DNA of 44,973 bases from Desulfocapsaceae bacterium (GTDB lineage Bacteria > Desulfobacterota > Desulfobulbia > Desulfobulbales > Desulfocapsaceae), in the NCBI GenBank assembly GCA_028697885.1, contig JAQVER010000023.1, forward strand, positions 1 to 44,973, in the 5' to 3' direction. Below, in pieces: positions 7,754 to 15,904 of this stretch (the stretch's first letter is position 1; each line of letters starts with the position of its first letter). A program made the translations under genes and the position numbers. The notes below the pieces were generated by a model, which saw nothing but the letters and a program-made list of their open reading frames with translations, was not told where the DNA came from and made no database searches.

Positions 7754-10654
7754 TCATCGTTGGATTGAAGTCCGGCCAGCTTCTTCTTGAGGTTTTTCCT
7801 TGTCCAGGGGCAGGTCAATGGTAAATGTTGTTCCCTGGCCAAGTACCGAGTGGACGGAGAGCTCTCCTCCATGTTTGGTGACAATGATGGTGTAGGCAAC
7901 GGAAAGACCAAGCCCCGTGCCTACTCCGATATCTTTGGTGGTGAAGAAGGGGTCGAAAATATGAAGCCTGGTCTCCTCGTCCATGCCCGGGCCGTTATCT
8001 GCTATCTCAACACGGATCATCTTTCCATGGCGCAGGGCGCGCAGGATGAGATGAGCCTTTGGCTTTGGCTCTGGTTGGTCTCCCATGGCCTGCACCGCGT
8101 TTTTGAGCAGGTTGATAAAGACCTGTTCGATCTCAATCGACACGCATGAAACCAGGGGCAGGTTGGGAGTGTATTCCCTGCTGATCTCTATATTGAGGAT
8201 ATCATATTGTTTTTTTAGATTGTAATCATTTTTTGCCAGTTCCACAGATTTATCCAGTAAGAGTACCAGATCCTCCGGGGCGGTTTCCATTTTCTGTGGG
8301 CGGCTGAATTGAAGAAGGTTGCTGATAATTTTACCTGATTTAATGGCCGACTCTTTGATCCCGTCCATGAAAAAATTGATCTCCCTTTTTTCAAAATAAT
8401 CCTGTACTTTGGTGAGATCGAGGCCACAGTGGTCGGCAATTTCCTGATTTCTGGCAAGCTCCGGGGAGAGACTCTGGCGGATGACTTGAATGGACTGGAG
8501 GATGGCGGAGAGTGGGGTATTGATCTCATGAGAGACTCCGGCGGCCAGTCCGGCAATGATGGCCATTTTTTCCGATCGCAGCATCTGTTCTTCCATGAGC
8601 TTGTGTTCAGTCATGTCGCGCAGAATTCCAACCGCATGCCAGCTTCCATCCTGTAAGACCGCCGACAATGACAAGGTGACAGGTATTTCGCGACCATCTT
8701 TGTGCAGAGCCGAGAGGTCGACGGTTTTGCCGATGGTATGGCCATGACCGCTACGTAAGAATTCCGGCAAGGCCTTCTGGTGCGCTGCATGATAGCGCAC
8801 TGGCGCCAGCAGTGTATGCAGATTCCTTCCCAGGGCTTCTTCTGCTCGATACCCCAGGATTGTCTCGGCGGCTGGATTCCAGTAAGAGATAGCCCCTTGG
8901 GGGTCCATCATCAAGATGGCATCCTGGGCAGAATCGGTGATGCCTCGCAGCCGCTCTTCGCTCTGGCGCAGGGATTTTTCTACCTGCCTCTTCTTCTCTT
9001 GCTGTTCCTGGTTGAACAGGCCGAAACCAATATCCCTGGCGATTTCGCTGAAGCGATCTTTCTCCTCCTGGTTATTGATGAAATCGATGGGGAGCAAGAC
9101 GTTCAGATAGCCAAAGACGCTGGCTTCATGCTCCAGAGAGGCGCACATGACCCCTGTTCGCGGATAGCTTTTTGCCGTGGGACATTCAGTGCAGAATATT
9201 GAGGGTGTGTCAATAAATACCACTCCTTGATGTGCCTTGCATTTCAGGATACAGGGCGGTAGTTTACCCAGATTTATCTGCTGTTTCAGTTGGTCGAAGT
9301 TGAGGAGCAGTCCGGAATGGGCGCTGAGTTCGACCTTTTCATTTTTATCCAGAAGGATAATCCAGGCACTGGCATAGCCACGACTGGTGACCAGGAGTTC
9401 ACAGCAGGCCTCTATCAGCTCTTGTTGCTCTTTTGTCTGGTCTATAAGCCGGTGAAGCTTGATGATGGTCTGCAACAGGATGTTGAGGTGTGTCAGTCGT
9501 TGCTCCTGAGCCTGCAGCTGCGTTTTATCCCTCTGGCTTTTTTCCAGGAGCAGGGATATCCACAAAAGCAGGGGCAGGGTTCCCAGGAGGATAACCAGAA
9601 ACAGAATGAGGTGGAAGCGCCGGGTAGGGGCGTTCAGGCGGTCCAGCTCTTTTGAAGAAATCTGGTTGATGATGATCCAGAAGGAAGCTGCATTCTGTTC
9701 TTTTTCTGTGTTGAGATCTCCAGGATGAGTGCTGCTGTTTTTTTTGTTTAAGAGTAGAGGGATGGTTGCAAAGGTGAGAAGTCCGTCAGCAGTCATGATT
9801 TGACCTTGGCCCTGTTCGAGCATGGTCTTCCATATCTCCGGAAAACGGCGGTCAAAACGGCGCTGCGGATCATTGATAAATCCCCATTCATCTTCCTTGT
9901 CCGCTGCCAGCAGCCACCCCCCTTCTTGGTTGAGCATCTGGAGATTGTTGTGAGAAGGTTTCTCAAGATCACGGAGGTGAATTGTTGTCTGGGTAAAGAG
10001 ATTAATACATTGTTGGGCCTTGTAAGTGAACAGGAAGATGCCAACTTTTTTATTATGATGGTTGATAATAGGGGTGGCCAAATGAAATATGGGATGGAAT
10101 GGACGTATTATCTCGCCTTTTTTGTCGCGTGCCAGTTCCATGGGCGAAAGAGAAGTCTGGCCACGAAACTGTAAGTGCAAGGCCTGATTTAAATAGGTGT
10201 CTGGTGCTTTCGTCCCCAACTCCTGGAGAGGAATGATCACTGTCTCTTTGTCCCTTTTCTCTACCCGGACAAGCTCCCTGCCGTTGTTGTCAAAGATCTG
10301 GGCCTGGTCATAGTCATCTCTGTTTTTGACATAATTACTGAGGCCTGCATTGACTGATCTCTGGAAGTCCGGGTCCTGTGGGTTGGTAAAAAAATGAAGA
10401 ATAACGGGGGTGCCGCTAAATGTCAGCAGATCTATTGACAGTCTTTCCAGTTCTTTGTGGAGCAATGTTTTTGCCAGGCTCATGTGCATTTGCTGTTCAT
10501 GCATGACCAGGTCTATATTGTGTTGGATGTTCTTCCTGACTTCGATGGAGAGGAAGATCCCGAGGCAAGTGATCAGGGAAAAGGCAAGTGTAAGAAAGAT
10601 GGGCAGGGTCTTGCGCCATTGGATGTCTTTGAAACTGTAAGGAGCAAGTCGCAT
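7754..10654 (-). CDS. membrane-bound sensor histidine kinase with GAF and PAS domains
   Basis: 966 residues. A first membrane helix (about 15-36) and a second (about 346-368) bracket a periplasmic sensor region of some 300 residues that looks like a CHASE/Cache-type ligand-binding domain, but the exact family is not recognised. Then come a coiled coil, a GAF domain (about 400-550, with scattered Cys), a PAS domain (about 570-690), and a HisKA/HATPase core with His709 in GVSHEINTP, N-box NLLKNAVQAM and G boxes DNGPGM and GVGTGLGL. There is no receiver of its own, so phosphate must go to a separate protein. The REC-HD-GYP gene ends 33 bp upstream on the same strand, and the REC-PAS-kinase follows, which suggests one transcription unit and phosphotransfer to one of those receivers. 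Confidence 0.87.
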   Translation of the reverse strand: MRLAPYSFKDIQWRKTLPIFLTLAFSLITCLGIFLSIEVRKNIQHNIDLVMHEQQMHMSLAKTLLHKELERLSIDLLTFSGTPVILHFFTNPQDPDFQRSVNAGLSNYVKNRDDYDQAQIFDNNGRELVRVEKRDKETVIIPLQELGTKAPDTYLNQALHLQFRGQTSLSPMELARDKKGEIIRPFHPIFHLATPIINHHNKKVGIFLFTYKAQQCINLFTQTTIHLRDLEKPSHNNLQMLNQEGGWLLAADKEDEWGFINDPQRRFDRRFPEIWKTMLEQGQGQIMTADGLLTFATIPLLLNKKNSSTHPGDLNTEKEQNAASFWIIINQISSKELDRLNAPTRRFHLILFLVILLGTLPLLLWISLLLEKSQRDKTQLQAQEQRLTHLNILLQTIIKLHRLIDQTKEQQELIEACCELLVTSRGYASAWIILLDKNEKVELSAHSGLLLNFDQLKQQINLGKLPPCILKCKAHQGVVFIDTPSIFCTECPTAKSYPRTGVMCASLEHEASVFGYLNVLLPIDFINNQEEKDRFSEIARDIGFGLFNQEQQEKKRQVEKSLRQSEERLRGITDSAQDAILMMDPQGAISYWNPAAETILGYRAEEALGRNLHTLLAPVRYHAAHQKALPEFLRSGHGHTIGKTVDLSALHKDGREIPVTLSLSAVLQDGSWHAVGILRDMTEHKLMEEQMLRSEKMAIIAGLAAGVSHEINTPLSAILQSIQVIRQSLSPELARNQEIADHCGLDLTKVQDYFEKREINFFMDGIKESAIKSGKIISNLLQFSRPQKMETAPEDLVLLLDKSVELAKNDYNLKKQYDILNIEISREYTPNLPLVSCVSIEIEQVFINLLKNAVQAMGDQPEPKPKAHLILRALRHGKMIRVEIADNGPGMDEETRLHIFDPFFTTKDIGVGTGLGLSVAYTIIVTKHGGELSVHSVLGQGTTFTIDLPLDKEKPQEEAGRTSIQR

Positions 10655-10687
10655 GGGGATAGTGTACCCTTTCTTTATGGCTTTTTA

Positions 10688-11749
10688 TTATGAGTAATCG
10701 AAGGAAAATTTCTTATTGGCAAAAAGAGAAAGACAGGCAGTTACCACGTCGGCATCATAAAGGGTGCCCTGGTGCTTGCTGATTTCCTGCAGCGCCACTT
10801 CAATGCCCAAGGCTGGCCGGTAAGGCCGGTGGGAAGCCATGGCCTCAACCACATCGGCAACCGACAGGATGCGTGATTCAATAAGCAGATCATGGCCGCT
10901 GAGGCCCAGAGGATAACCACTTCCATTGATGCGTTCATGATGCTGATGGACAATAGTCTTGATGGGCCAGGGGAATGTAGCCGTCCCTTCGGTCAGGATG
11001 TCATAGCCTATCTGGGCATGGGTCTTGATAAGCTGGTATTCAATGGAGGTGAGCTTGCCGGGTTTGGCGAGAATCTCACTGGGGATAGCCACCTTGCCCA
11101 GGTCATGGATGGCGGCAGACAGGCCCAGTCCCTCATATCGCTCTTCATCCAGCTCCAGTTCCCGGGCAATTGCCAGGGCCAGAGAGGTCACCCGCTGCTG
11201 GTGTCCGGCGGTGTAGGGATCACGTTTTTCAACCATGGATGCCACAACATCAATAATACTGATCAAGGTCATCTTCAGCTCTTGCTCCCGCCGCTGCAGT
11301 TCCGTGGTCCGCTCGCTGACCTCTTCTTCCAGGTGGAGTTGATAGCGTTTGTTTTCCTTGATCAGTCGAGACTTTTCCAGAGCCTGGGTCACGGCATGCT
11401 CAAGGACAGCCAGGTCTGCGATGGGCTTAGTCAAATAATCCCAGGCTCCAAGCTTCAGGGTAGCGATGATATCGTCCATGGAGCCTGTGCCGGAAACGAC
11501 AATGGTCGGAGTTGCAGGGAGGTCGCTTTTTATGGCTGCCAGGAGTTCAAGGCCACTCATGCCCGGCATCTGCAAGTCGAGGATTATGACATCAGGGGAT
11601 TCGCGGGTAAAGAGTTCAAGCCCTTCGCGACCATCATTGCCCTGCAGGACATGATAGCCTATGTTCTCCAGAAAAAAGGCCATACTCTGCCGTACTAAGG
11701 AATCATCTTCAACAAGTAGGATCGTTTCTTTGGAGGGAATAGTTGTCAT
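10688..11749 (-). CDS. response regulator with HD-GYP c-di-GMP phosphodiesterase domain
   Basis: 353 residues: a receiver (8-125, Asp58 in LDLQMPGMSG), a helical linker (about 135-160) and an HD-GYP domain (about 175-340). The hallmark residues are all present: HDLGKVAIP for the HD pair, then HHERINGSGYPLGL containing GSGYP, and SRILSVADVVEAM. Proteins of this RpfG-like type hydrolyse c-di-GMP to pGpG/GMP when phosphorylated. It leads a same-strand run with the two kinases downstream. The window also encodes a diguanylate cyclase (41307) and a PilZ protein (27648). Confidence 0.9.
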   Translation of the reverse strand: MTTIPSKETILLVEDDSLVRQSMAFFLENIGYHVLQGNDGREGLELFTRESPDVIILDLQMPGMSGLELLAAIKSDLPATPTIVVSGTGSMDDIIATLKLGAWDYLTKPIADLAVLEHAVTQALEKSRLIKENKRYQLHLEEEVSERTTELQRREQELKMTLISIIDVVASMVEKRDPYTAGHQQRVTSLALAIARELELDEERYEGLGLSAAIHDLGKVAIPSEILAKPGKLTSIEYQLIKTHAQIGYDILTEGTATFPWPIKTIVHQHHERINGSGYPLGLSGHDLLIESRILSVADVVEAMASHRPYRPALGIEVALQEISKHQGTLYDADVVTACLSLFANKKFSFDYS

Positions 11750-11899
11750 GAATTTTCTGCTGTTTTGTGTGAGGAATCGGAATGTTACTCTTATAATGAA
11801 TTACATCATGAAATCTTTCCCGTCAAGAACAAGTCCTTGGTATGCAACTCTCAATTTTTTCAAGTTCTTTCGGGAACAGAAGAAAAAGTGGAATGTTAA

Positions 11900-11929
11900 T
11901 TGAATAGAGTTTGAAAAATGTTGTATGAT
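11900..11929 (+). promoter_or_regulatory. putative sigma-70 promoter for the receiver/HD-like gene
   Basis: TTGAAT (11900-11905) and TATGAT (11924-11929) with an 18-base spacer, 84 bases before the start at 12013. The region is strongly AT-rich and includes an uninterrupted run of 14 A (11954-11967) between the promoter and the gene, in what would be the 5' leader. Positions come from the sequence; activity is inferred. Confidence 0.45.
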
Positions 11930-12012
11930 TCTTTAACGGAAAGCTTTTGTTGTAAAAAAAAAAAAAAGAGTGTTGGCATTGCTTTTCAGTATAGAGATAG
12001 GAGTTGAAGCGC

Positions 12013-13179
12013 ATGGGTGAAAAAATCCTTTTGGTTGATGACGAGGTGAATGTCCTTGAAGCCATTCAGCGGCAGTTGCGGAGTCGTTTTGATATCAAGA
12101 CCGCACAGAGCGGGGAGGAGGCCCTGGAGGTCTTAAGAACCTCTGGCCCCTTCAGCATTATTGTCTCGGATATGCGGATGCCGGGGATGGATGGTATCCA
12201 GTTGTTGACCCAGGTCAAGGATATGTACCCGGATATGGTGCGCATCATGCTCACCGGCAATGCCGATCAGGAGACGGCGGTTGAGGCGGTGAATGCAGGG
12301 CAGATCTTCCGTTTTCTCAATAAACCCTGTTCGACGGCAACCCTTGCCACGGCGCTGGCGCTGGCTGCCAGGCAATACAAACTCATTAATGCTGAGAAAG
12401 AGTTATTGAATGAAACCCTGAAGGGGAGCATGAAGGTGCTGAGTGAGCTGCTCAGTCAGACCAATGCCACGATCTTTGGTGCCGGAGGAAGAATCAAGGA
12501 GCTGATGACACACCTCTGTAGTCAGGACAAGTGTCGCCATTCCTGGCAGTATGAAATCGCCGGCCTCATGTCTCAGCTTGGCTGTATCTCGTTACCCTCT
12601 GATATCTTGCATAAACTCTATGCCGGCATCAAACTCAGTCCCGAAGAGCGTCAGATGTATGAACACCATCCCGAGGTGGGGAGAAGACTGTTTGCTCATA
12701 TTCCCAGGATGGAACTTGTCGCCGGCATGGTTGCCATGCAGTTGTCTCCCATGAGCGAGTATGAAGATGAGGCTATCACTGAGGAAGATGCTGTTGTCTG
12801 CCGTGGCGCCCAGATGTTAAAGGTGGCCATTGATTATGACCTGTTCAGGTATCAGGGGATGACTCACAGAGACATCCTGAACAAAATGAAAACAATGCCG
12901 CGAGTGTATAACCCTGAAATAGTGAAGACCCTGGAAGGATTAAAGGTTAAAAAAGAGCAGGGGGCATTGGTGAATCTCAAGGTGAAAGATATCCAGACGG
13001 GTATGACAGCTCAGGAGGATGTCTTTGCCAATAATGGTGTCCTGATTATTCCTCAAGGACAGGTTGTGACTTGGACTATTTTACAGGGGCTGGATAATTT
13101 TGCCAAACAGGTTGGCATTAAGGAACCTGTTTGTATGCGTATGCCCAGCACTGAAGAACTTTCTGCCCTAGAAAATTAG
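12013..13179 (+). CDS. response regulator with a catalytically degenerate HD-type domain
   Basis: 388 residues from the ATG at 12013, preceded by AGGAG nine bases upstream (a TTG at 12004 is less likely because it abuts that site). The receiver (3-115) has Asp53 in SDMRMPGMDG and the RFLNKP lysine. Residues about 180-290 follow the HD-GYP outline: AGLMSQLGCISLP sits where active enzymes have AAIHDLGKVAIP, and HHPEVGRRLFAHIP is followed by MQLSPMSEYED in place of the HHERxxGxGYP segment. So the HD pair, the Lys and the GYP motif are all lost while the scaffold stays. Residues 300-388 are a separate domain of unknown type. It is transcribed away from the active REC-HD-GYP gene. It is likely a binding or regulatory pseudo-enzyme (inference). 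Confidence 0.78.
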   Translation: MGEKILLVDDEVNVLEAIQRQLRSRFDIKTAQSGEEALEVLRTSGPFSIIVSDMRMPGMDGIQLLTQVKDMYPDMVRIMLTGNADQETAVEAVNAGQIFRFLNKPCSTATLATALALAARQYKLINAEKELLNETLKGSMKVLSELLSQTNATIFGAGGRIKELMTHLCSQDKCRHSWQYEIAGLMSQLGCISLPSDILHKLYAGIKLSPEERQMYEHHPEVGRRLFAHIPRMELVAGMVAMQLSPMSEYEDEAITEEDAVVCRGAQMLKVAIDYDLFRYQGMTHRDILNKMKTMPRVYNPEIVKTLEGLKVKKEQGALVNLKVKDIQTGMTAQEDVFANNGVLIIPQGQVVTWTILQGLDNFAKQVGIKEPVCMRMPSTEELSALEN

Positions 13180-13202
13180 TAGAAGTCAGTAAGTGGTTTT
13201 TC

Positions 13203-13802
13203 TCAGTAGCGTTCAATCTCAACGGCTACTTTTTTTCTGCCCCACTGGATGGCGTCCTCGTGGGAATCAAAAAACAGATCGATCCGGTCAGGCCCCTTTA
13301 TCGCTCCTCCCTTGTCTTCCACTATTCCCCATCCATAGCCGGGGATGTACATTCTAGTGCCGAAGGGATAGTACTTGGTGTCGGCGGCAATGGTGCCTTT
13401 CTCGGGTAGGAAATACCAGGGAAACAGGATCAGCCGGGTGGGAATCATCCACGGGCGTTGCAGCGAGTCGAGGGAGAAGAATCCGGCCTGCGGTTCAGTG
13501 GGGGTAGTGCCGCTGGCGGTCAGCCCGCTGTATTCTCTGCCTCCATTGGTGTAACGGTTCCAGAAATCGAGTTTGAGAAAGAGCCATCTGCCGCGTTCCC
13601 AGCTGCAGCATTGCGAGCAGCCGCAGTAACCGGTGACCTCCATGATCCTGTTTTCTGTCCCCATTTTACCCACTGGTCTTTTGGCACAGCCGGAAAAGAA
13701 AAGGATGATGCCCAGCAGGAGGATGAAGAAGATCCGGGAAGGAAGAGTGTTTTGAACTTGCGGGGCTTGCTTGAGCATTACGGCTAAGGGCGGTGGAACC
13801 AT
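13203..13802 (-). CDS. 3D-domain lipoprotein (MltA-like lytic fold)
   Basis: 199 residues. The C-terminal third matches the 3D domain (named for three Asp), seen in MltA-type lytic transglycosylases and in Gram-positive resuscitation/stationary-phase proteins: GTIAADTKYYPFGT, then GIVEDKGGAIKG and IDLFF with the conserved Asp residues. A hydrophobic segment with an FFSGC lipobox (about 22-40) predicts a lipid-anchored periplasmic protein; the N-terminal tail before it is longer than usual. YCGCSQCC near 60 is the Cys pattern often seen just before 3D domains. The start at 13802 has a GGAG eight bases upstream and overlaps the end of mutL by 19 bp, so the pair is probably co-transcribed. Role: cell-wall cleavage or remodelling (inference). 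Confidence 0.82.
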   Translation of the reverse strand: MVPPPLAVMLKQAPQVQNTLPSRIFFILLLGIILFFSGCAKRPVGKMGTENRIMEVTGYCGCSQCCSWERGRWLFLKLDFWNRYTNGGREYSGLTASGTTPTEPQAGFFSLDSLQRPWMIPTRLILFPWYFLPEKGTIAADTKYYPFGTRMYIPGYGWGIVEDKGGAIKGPDRIDLFFDSHEDAIQWGRKKVAVEIERY

Positions 13803-15733
13803 TTTTTGATCTCCGTGCTGGTAAAATGTTTCAGGACCGGTCGTCCGTGTGGACAGTGGGAAAAGAGATCCGCCTTGGCCATGCGGCTGAGGAGGGCATC
13901 AATCTCTCGGACGTGCAGAGTGTCTCCGGCCTTGACCGCAGCCTTGCAGGCCATGGAGGCCAGAATGTCATCAAGGATGGACCCTTTTCCTTTCTTCTCG
14001 TCTCCGCTTTCGAATCGTTGCAGAAGATCAAGAAAGAGTTCACCGGGGTTGCATTGACCCGCCATGGCAGGAACGGAAGAGATGATAAAGGAATTGCCCC
14101 CGAACTCCCTGACCGTAAACCCCATCTGTTTGATCTCGTCTGCATGCTGGTCTACGCATTCTGCCTCGGCAATGGAAAGCTCGACGGTTGCCGGAAACAG
14201 CAGCGTCTGGCCGGCGATCTGTCCCTGCATGAACTGTTTTTTCAGGTCTTCAAAGAGAAGGCGTTCATGGGCCGCATGTTGATCCACCACCAGGAGGCCG
14301 CCATCGGCTGACTGGCAGAAGATGTAGAGATTGTCGTATTGGCCGATGACCTTCAGGCCGGGGCCCTGCATTTTCGCCTCCGGCAGGGGCTGAAGATCGC
14401 TAGCAGTTTGGGAGCTGGGTGGTGCCATTGATGCGGTGGGCTCTGCAGTCTGCAGCAAGGCTGGCGCATCCATGGTCCTGGCTGGTTGTGGTCGGGTGAA
14501 GGGTTCTGCCTGTGGGGTCTCTTCCGGCTGATAGGAGTGTGCTGGAGCGGCAGGGGAAAACAGTCGCGGCATCTGCTGATTGCTGCTCTGCGAAACTGGT
14601 TGTGCTGTTGATTCCAGTGGCGGCCTAGTGACGTGTGAAGGTGCGGACCGGAAAAGGGTGGACTGGATCTTTTTTTGATACTCGGCCATCGCCTCTTCCA
14701 CGGTCTGGCTGATCATCTGATGGATAGCCTGGCTGTTGCGCAGGCGGATCTCCTGTTTGGTGGGATGGACATTGACATCAACATCTTCCGGGTCCAGGCG
14801 CAGGTGGATGAGGCCGGCCGGATTCCTCCCTTTCATCAGGAAATTACGTAATCCCTCGGCAACGGCATGGACGATCATCCGGTCACGGATAGCCCGACCA
14901 TTGACCAGAAGGCGGATCCCGGTAGAGCCGGCCACAGAAGCATCAGGGGGCAGGAGATAGCCGTGGACGGTGGCAGCGTGATTGAAGGTCATGGATAACC
15001 TGTCGTGCGCGCCAGGCATGGCTGAAGCGTGACCGGAATTGTTGGGGGCCTTGCTGGCAGCGTTTCCAATCTCCATGAACGGACCTTGATAATGCATGAT
15101 CGCCTTCAGTCGATCCGGCAGAGACTGGTTTTCTTCAAAATGAAGGACCTCTCGGTCGTCTATGCGTAGAATAAAGGTGATTGCGGGCTCCGCCACCGCG
15201 TAACTTTTGACGACCTCCTCGATATGAGCCAGTTCGGTTCTGCTGGTGCGCAGGAATTTTCTGCGAGCCGGTGTATTGCCGAAGAGGTTGCGGACCTCAA
15301 AGATGGTGCCACGGCTGCAACCGATCTCATGCACCTTGATCACTTTCCCATAGTCCAGCACGACCCTGGCGCCAAGGGATGCCTCCTGAGTACGGGAGCT
15401 GATGGTCATCCTCGATACCGAACCGATGGAGGGAATGGCTTCGCCCCGGAATCCCAGGGAATTGATGGTGTCCAGATCCTGAGCGTTGGCGATCTTGGAG
15501 GTCCCGTGCCTCTCCAGGCAGAGAAGCATGTCATCTTCGTCCATGCCCTCCCCGTTGTCTATGACCCTGATCAGACGGGTGCCGCTGCCTTCAATTTCAA
15601 TTTCAATTCGGCTGGCTCCCGCGTCAATACTGTTTTCCAGTAGTTCTTTGACTACCGAGGCCGGACGCTCTACTACCTCACCCGCGGCGATACGGTTGGC
15701 CAGTTGTTCAGGAAGGATACGGATCTTGGACAT
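13784..15733 (-). CDS. mutL: DNA mismatch repair protein MutL
   Basis: 649 residues, normal length for MutL. The GHKL ATPase domain (1-330) shows IAAGEVVERPASVVKELLEN, DNGEGM and GFRGEAIPSI. A Pro/Gln/Ala-rich linker (about 340-450) leads to the dimerisation domain. The endonuclease motif DQHAAHERLLFE fits DQHA(x)2E(x)4E, and ACKAAV and CPHGRP near the end are the other zinc-site elements, so this should be a nicking MutL, as in bacteria lacking MutH. MutL couples MutS mismatch recognition to strand removal. It overlaps the 3D lipoprotein gene downstream. Confidence 0.97.
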   Translation of the reverse strand: MSKIRILPEQLANRIAAGEVVERPASVVKELLENSIDAGASRIEIEIEGSGTRLIRVIDNGEGMDEDDMLLCLERHGTSKIANAQDLDTINSLGFRGEAIPSIGSVSRMTISSRTQEASLGARVVLDYGKVIKVHEIGCSRGTIFEVRNLFGNTPARRKFLRTSRTELAHIEEVVKSYAVAEPAITFILRIDDREVLHFEENQSLPDRLKAIMHYQGPFMEIGNAASKAPNNSGHASAMPGAHDRLSMTFNHAATVHGYLLPPDASVAGSTGIRLLVNGRAIRDRMIVHAVAEGLRNFLMKGRNPAGLIHLRLDPEDVDVNVHPTKQEIRLRNSQAIHQMISQTVEEAMAEYQKKIQSTLFRSAPSHVTRPPLESTAQPVSQSSNQQMPRLFSPAAPAHSYQPEETPQAEPFTRPQPARTMDAPALLQTAEPTASMAPPSSQTASDLQPLPEAKMQGPGLKVIGQYDNLYIFCQSADGGLLVVDQHAAHERLLFEDLKKQFMQGQIAGQTLLFPATVELSIAEAECVDQHADEIKQMGFTVREFGGNSFIISSVPAMAGQCNPGELFLDLLQRFESGDEKKGKGSILDDILASMACKAAVKAGDTLHVREIDALLSRMAKADLFSHCPHGRPVLKHFTSTEIKKWFHRP

Positions 15734-15827
15734 AATGAGCAGTGGTTGCAGAATGGATGTTATTGGTGAAATACGGTACTGGATAGTATAACAGTTTTGT
15801 ATTTATTCTACATAAAGAATTTTTCTT

Positions 15828-15898
15828 GCGCAGAGACGTTGAGCCGCAGAGGAAAATGTCTCTTCATCTGTTTTCTCTCATTCTCAGTGTCTCTGCGC
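15828..15898. repeat. long inverted repeat with GCGCAGAGAC arms
   Basis: Arms 15828-15843 and 15883-15898 match at 14 of 16 positions (GCGCAGAGACGTTGAG against CTCAGTGTCTCTGCGC) around a 39-base loop. Sequences built on 'CTCTGCG-TCTCTGCGC' are a common intergenic repeat type in many bacterial genomes. It lies just after the stop of the LOG-family gene on the reverse strand, so it could fold at the 3' end of that transcript, but there is no T-run after the stem. Confidence 0.5.
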
Positions 15899-15904
15899 GA
15901 AATC

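Noticed and set aside
10892..11698. Open frame of 268 codons on the + strand
   Set aside because: Antisense to the REC-HD-GYP gene, which has full motif support; it is a codon-bias shadow.
11954..11967. Run of 14 A as a possible phase-variation tract
   Set aside because: It lies in the presumed 5' leader outside any coding region and well downstream of the putative promoter, so slippage would not switch a frame; kept only as a note.
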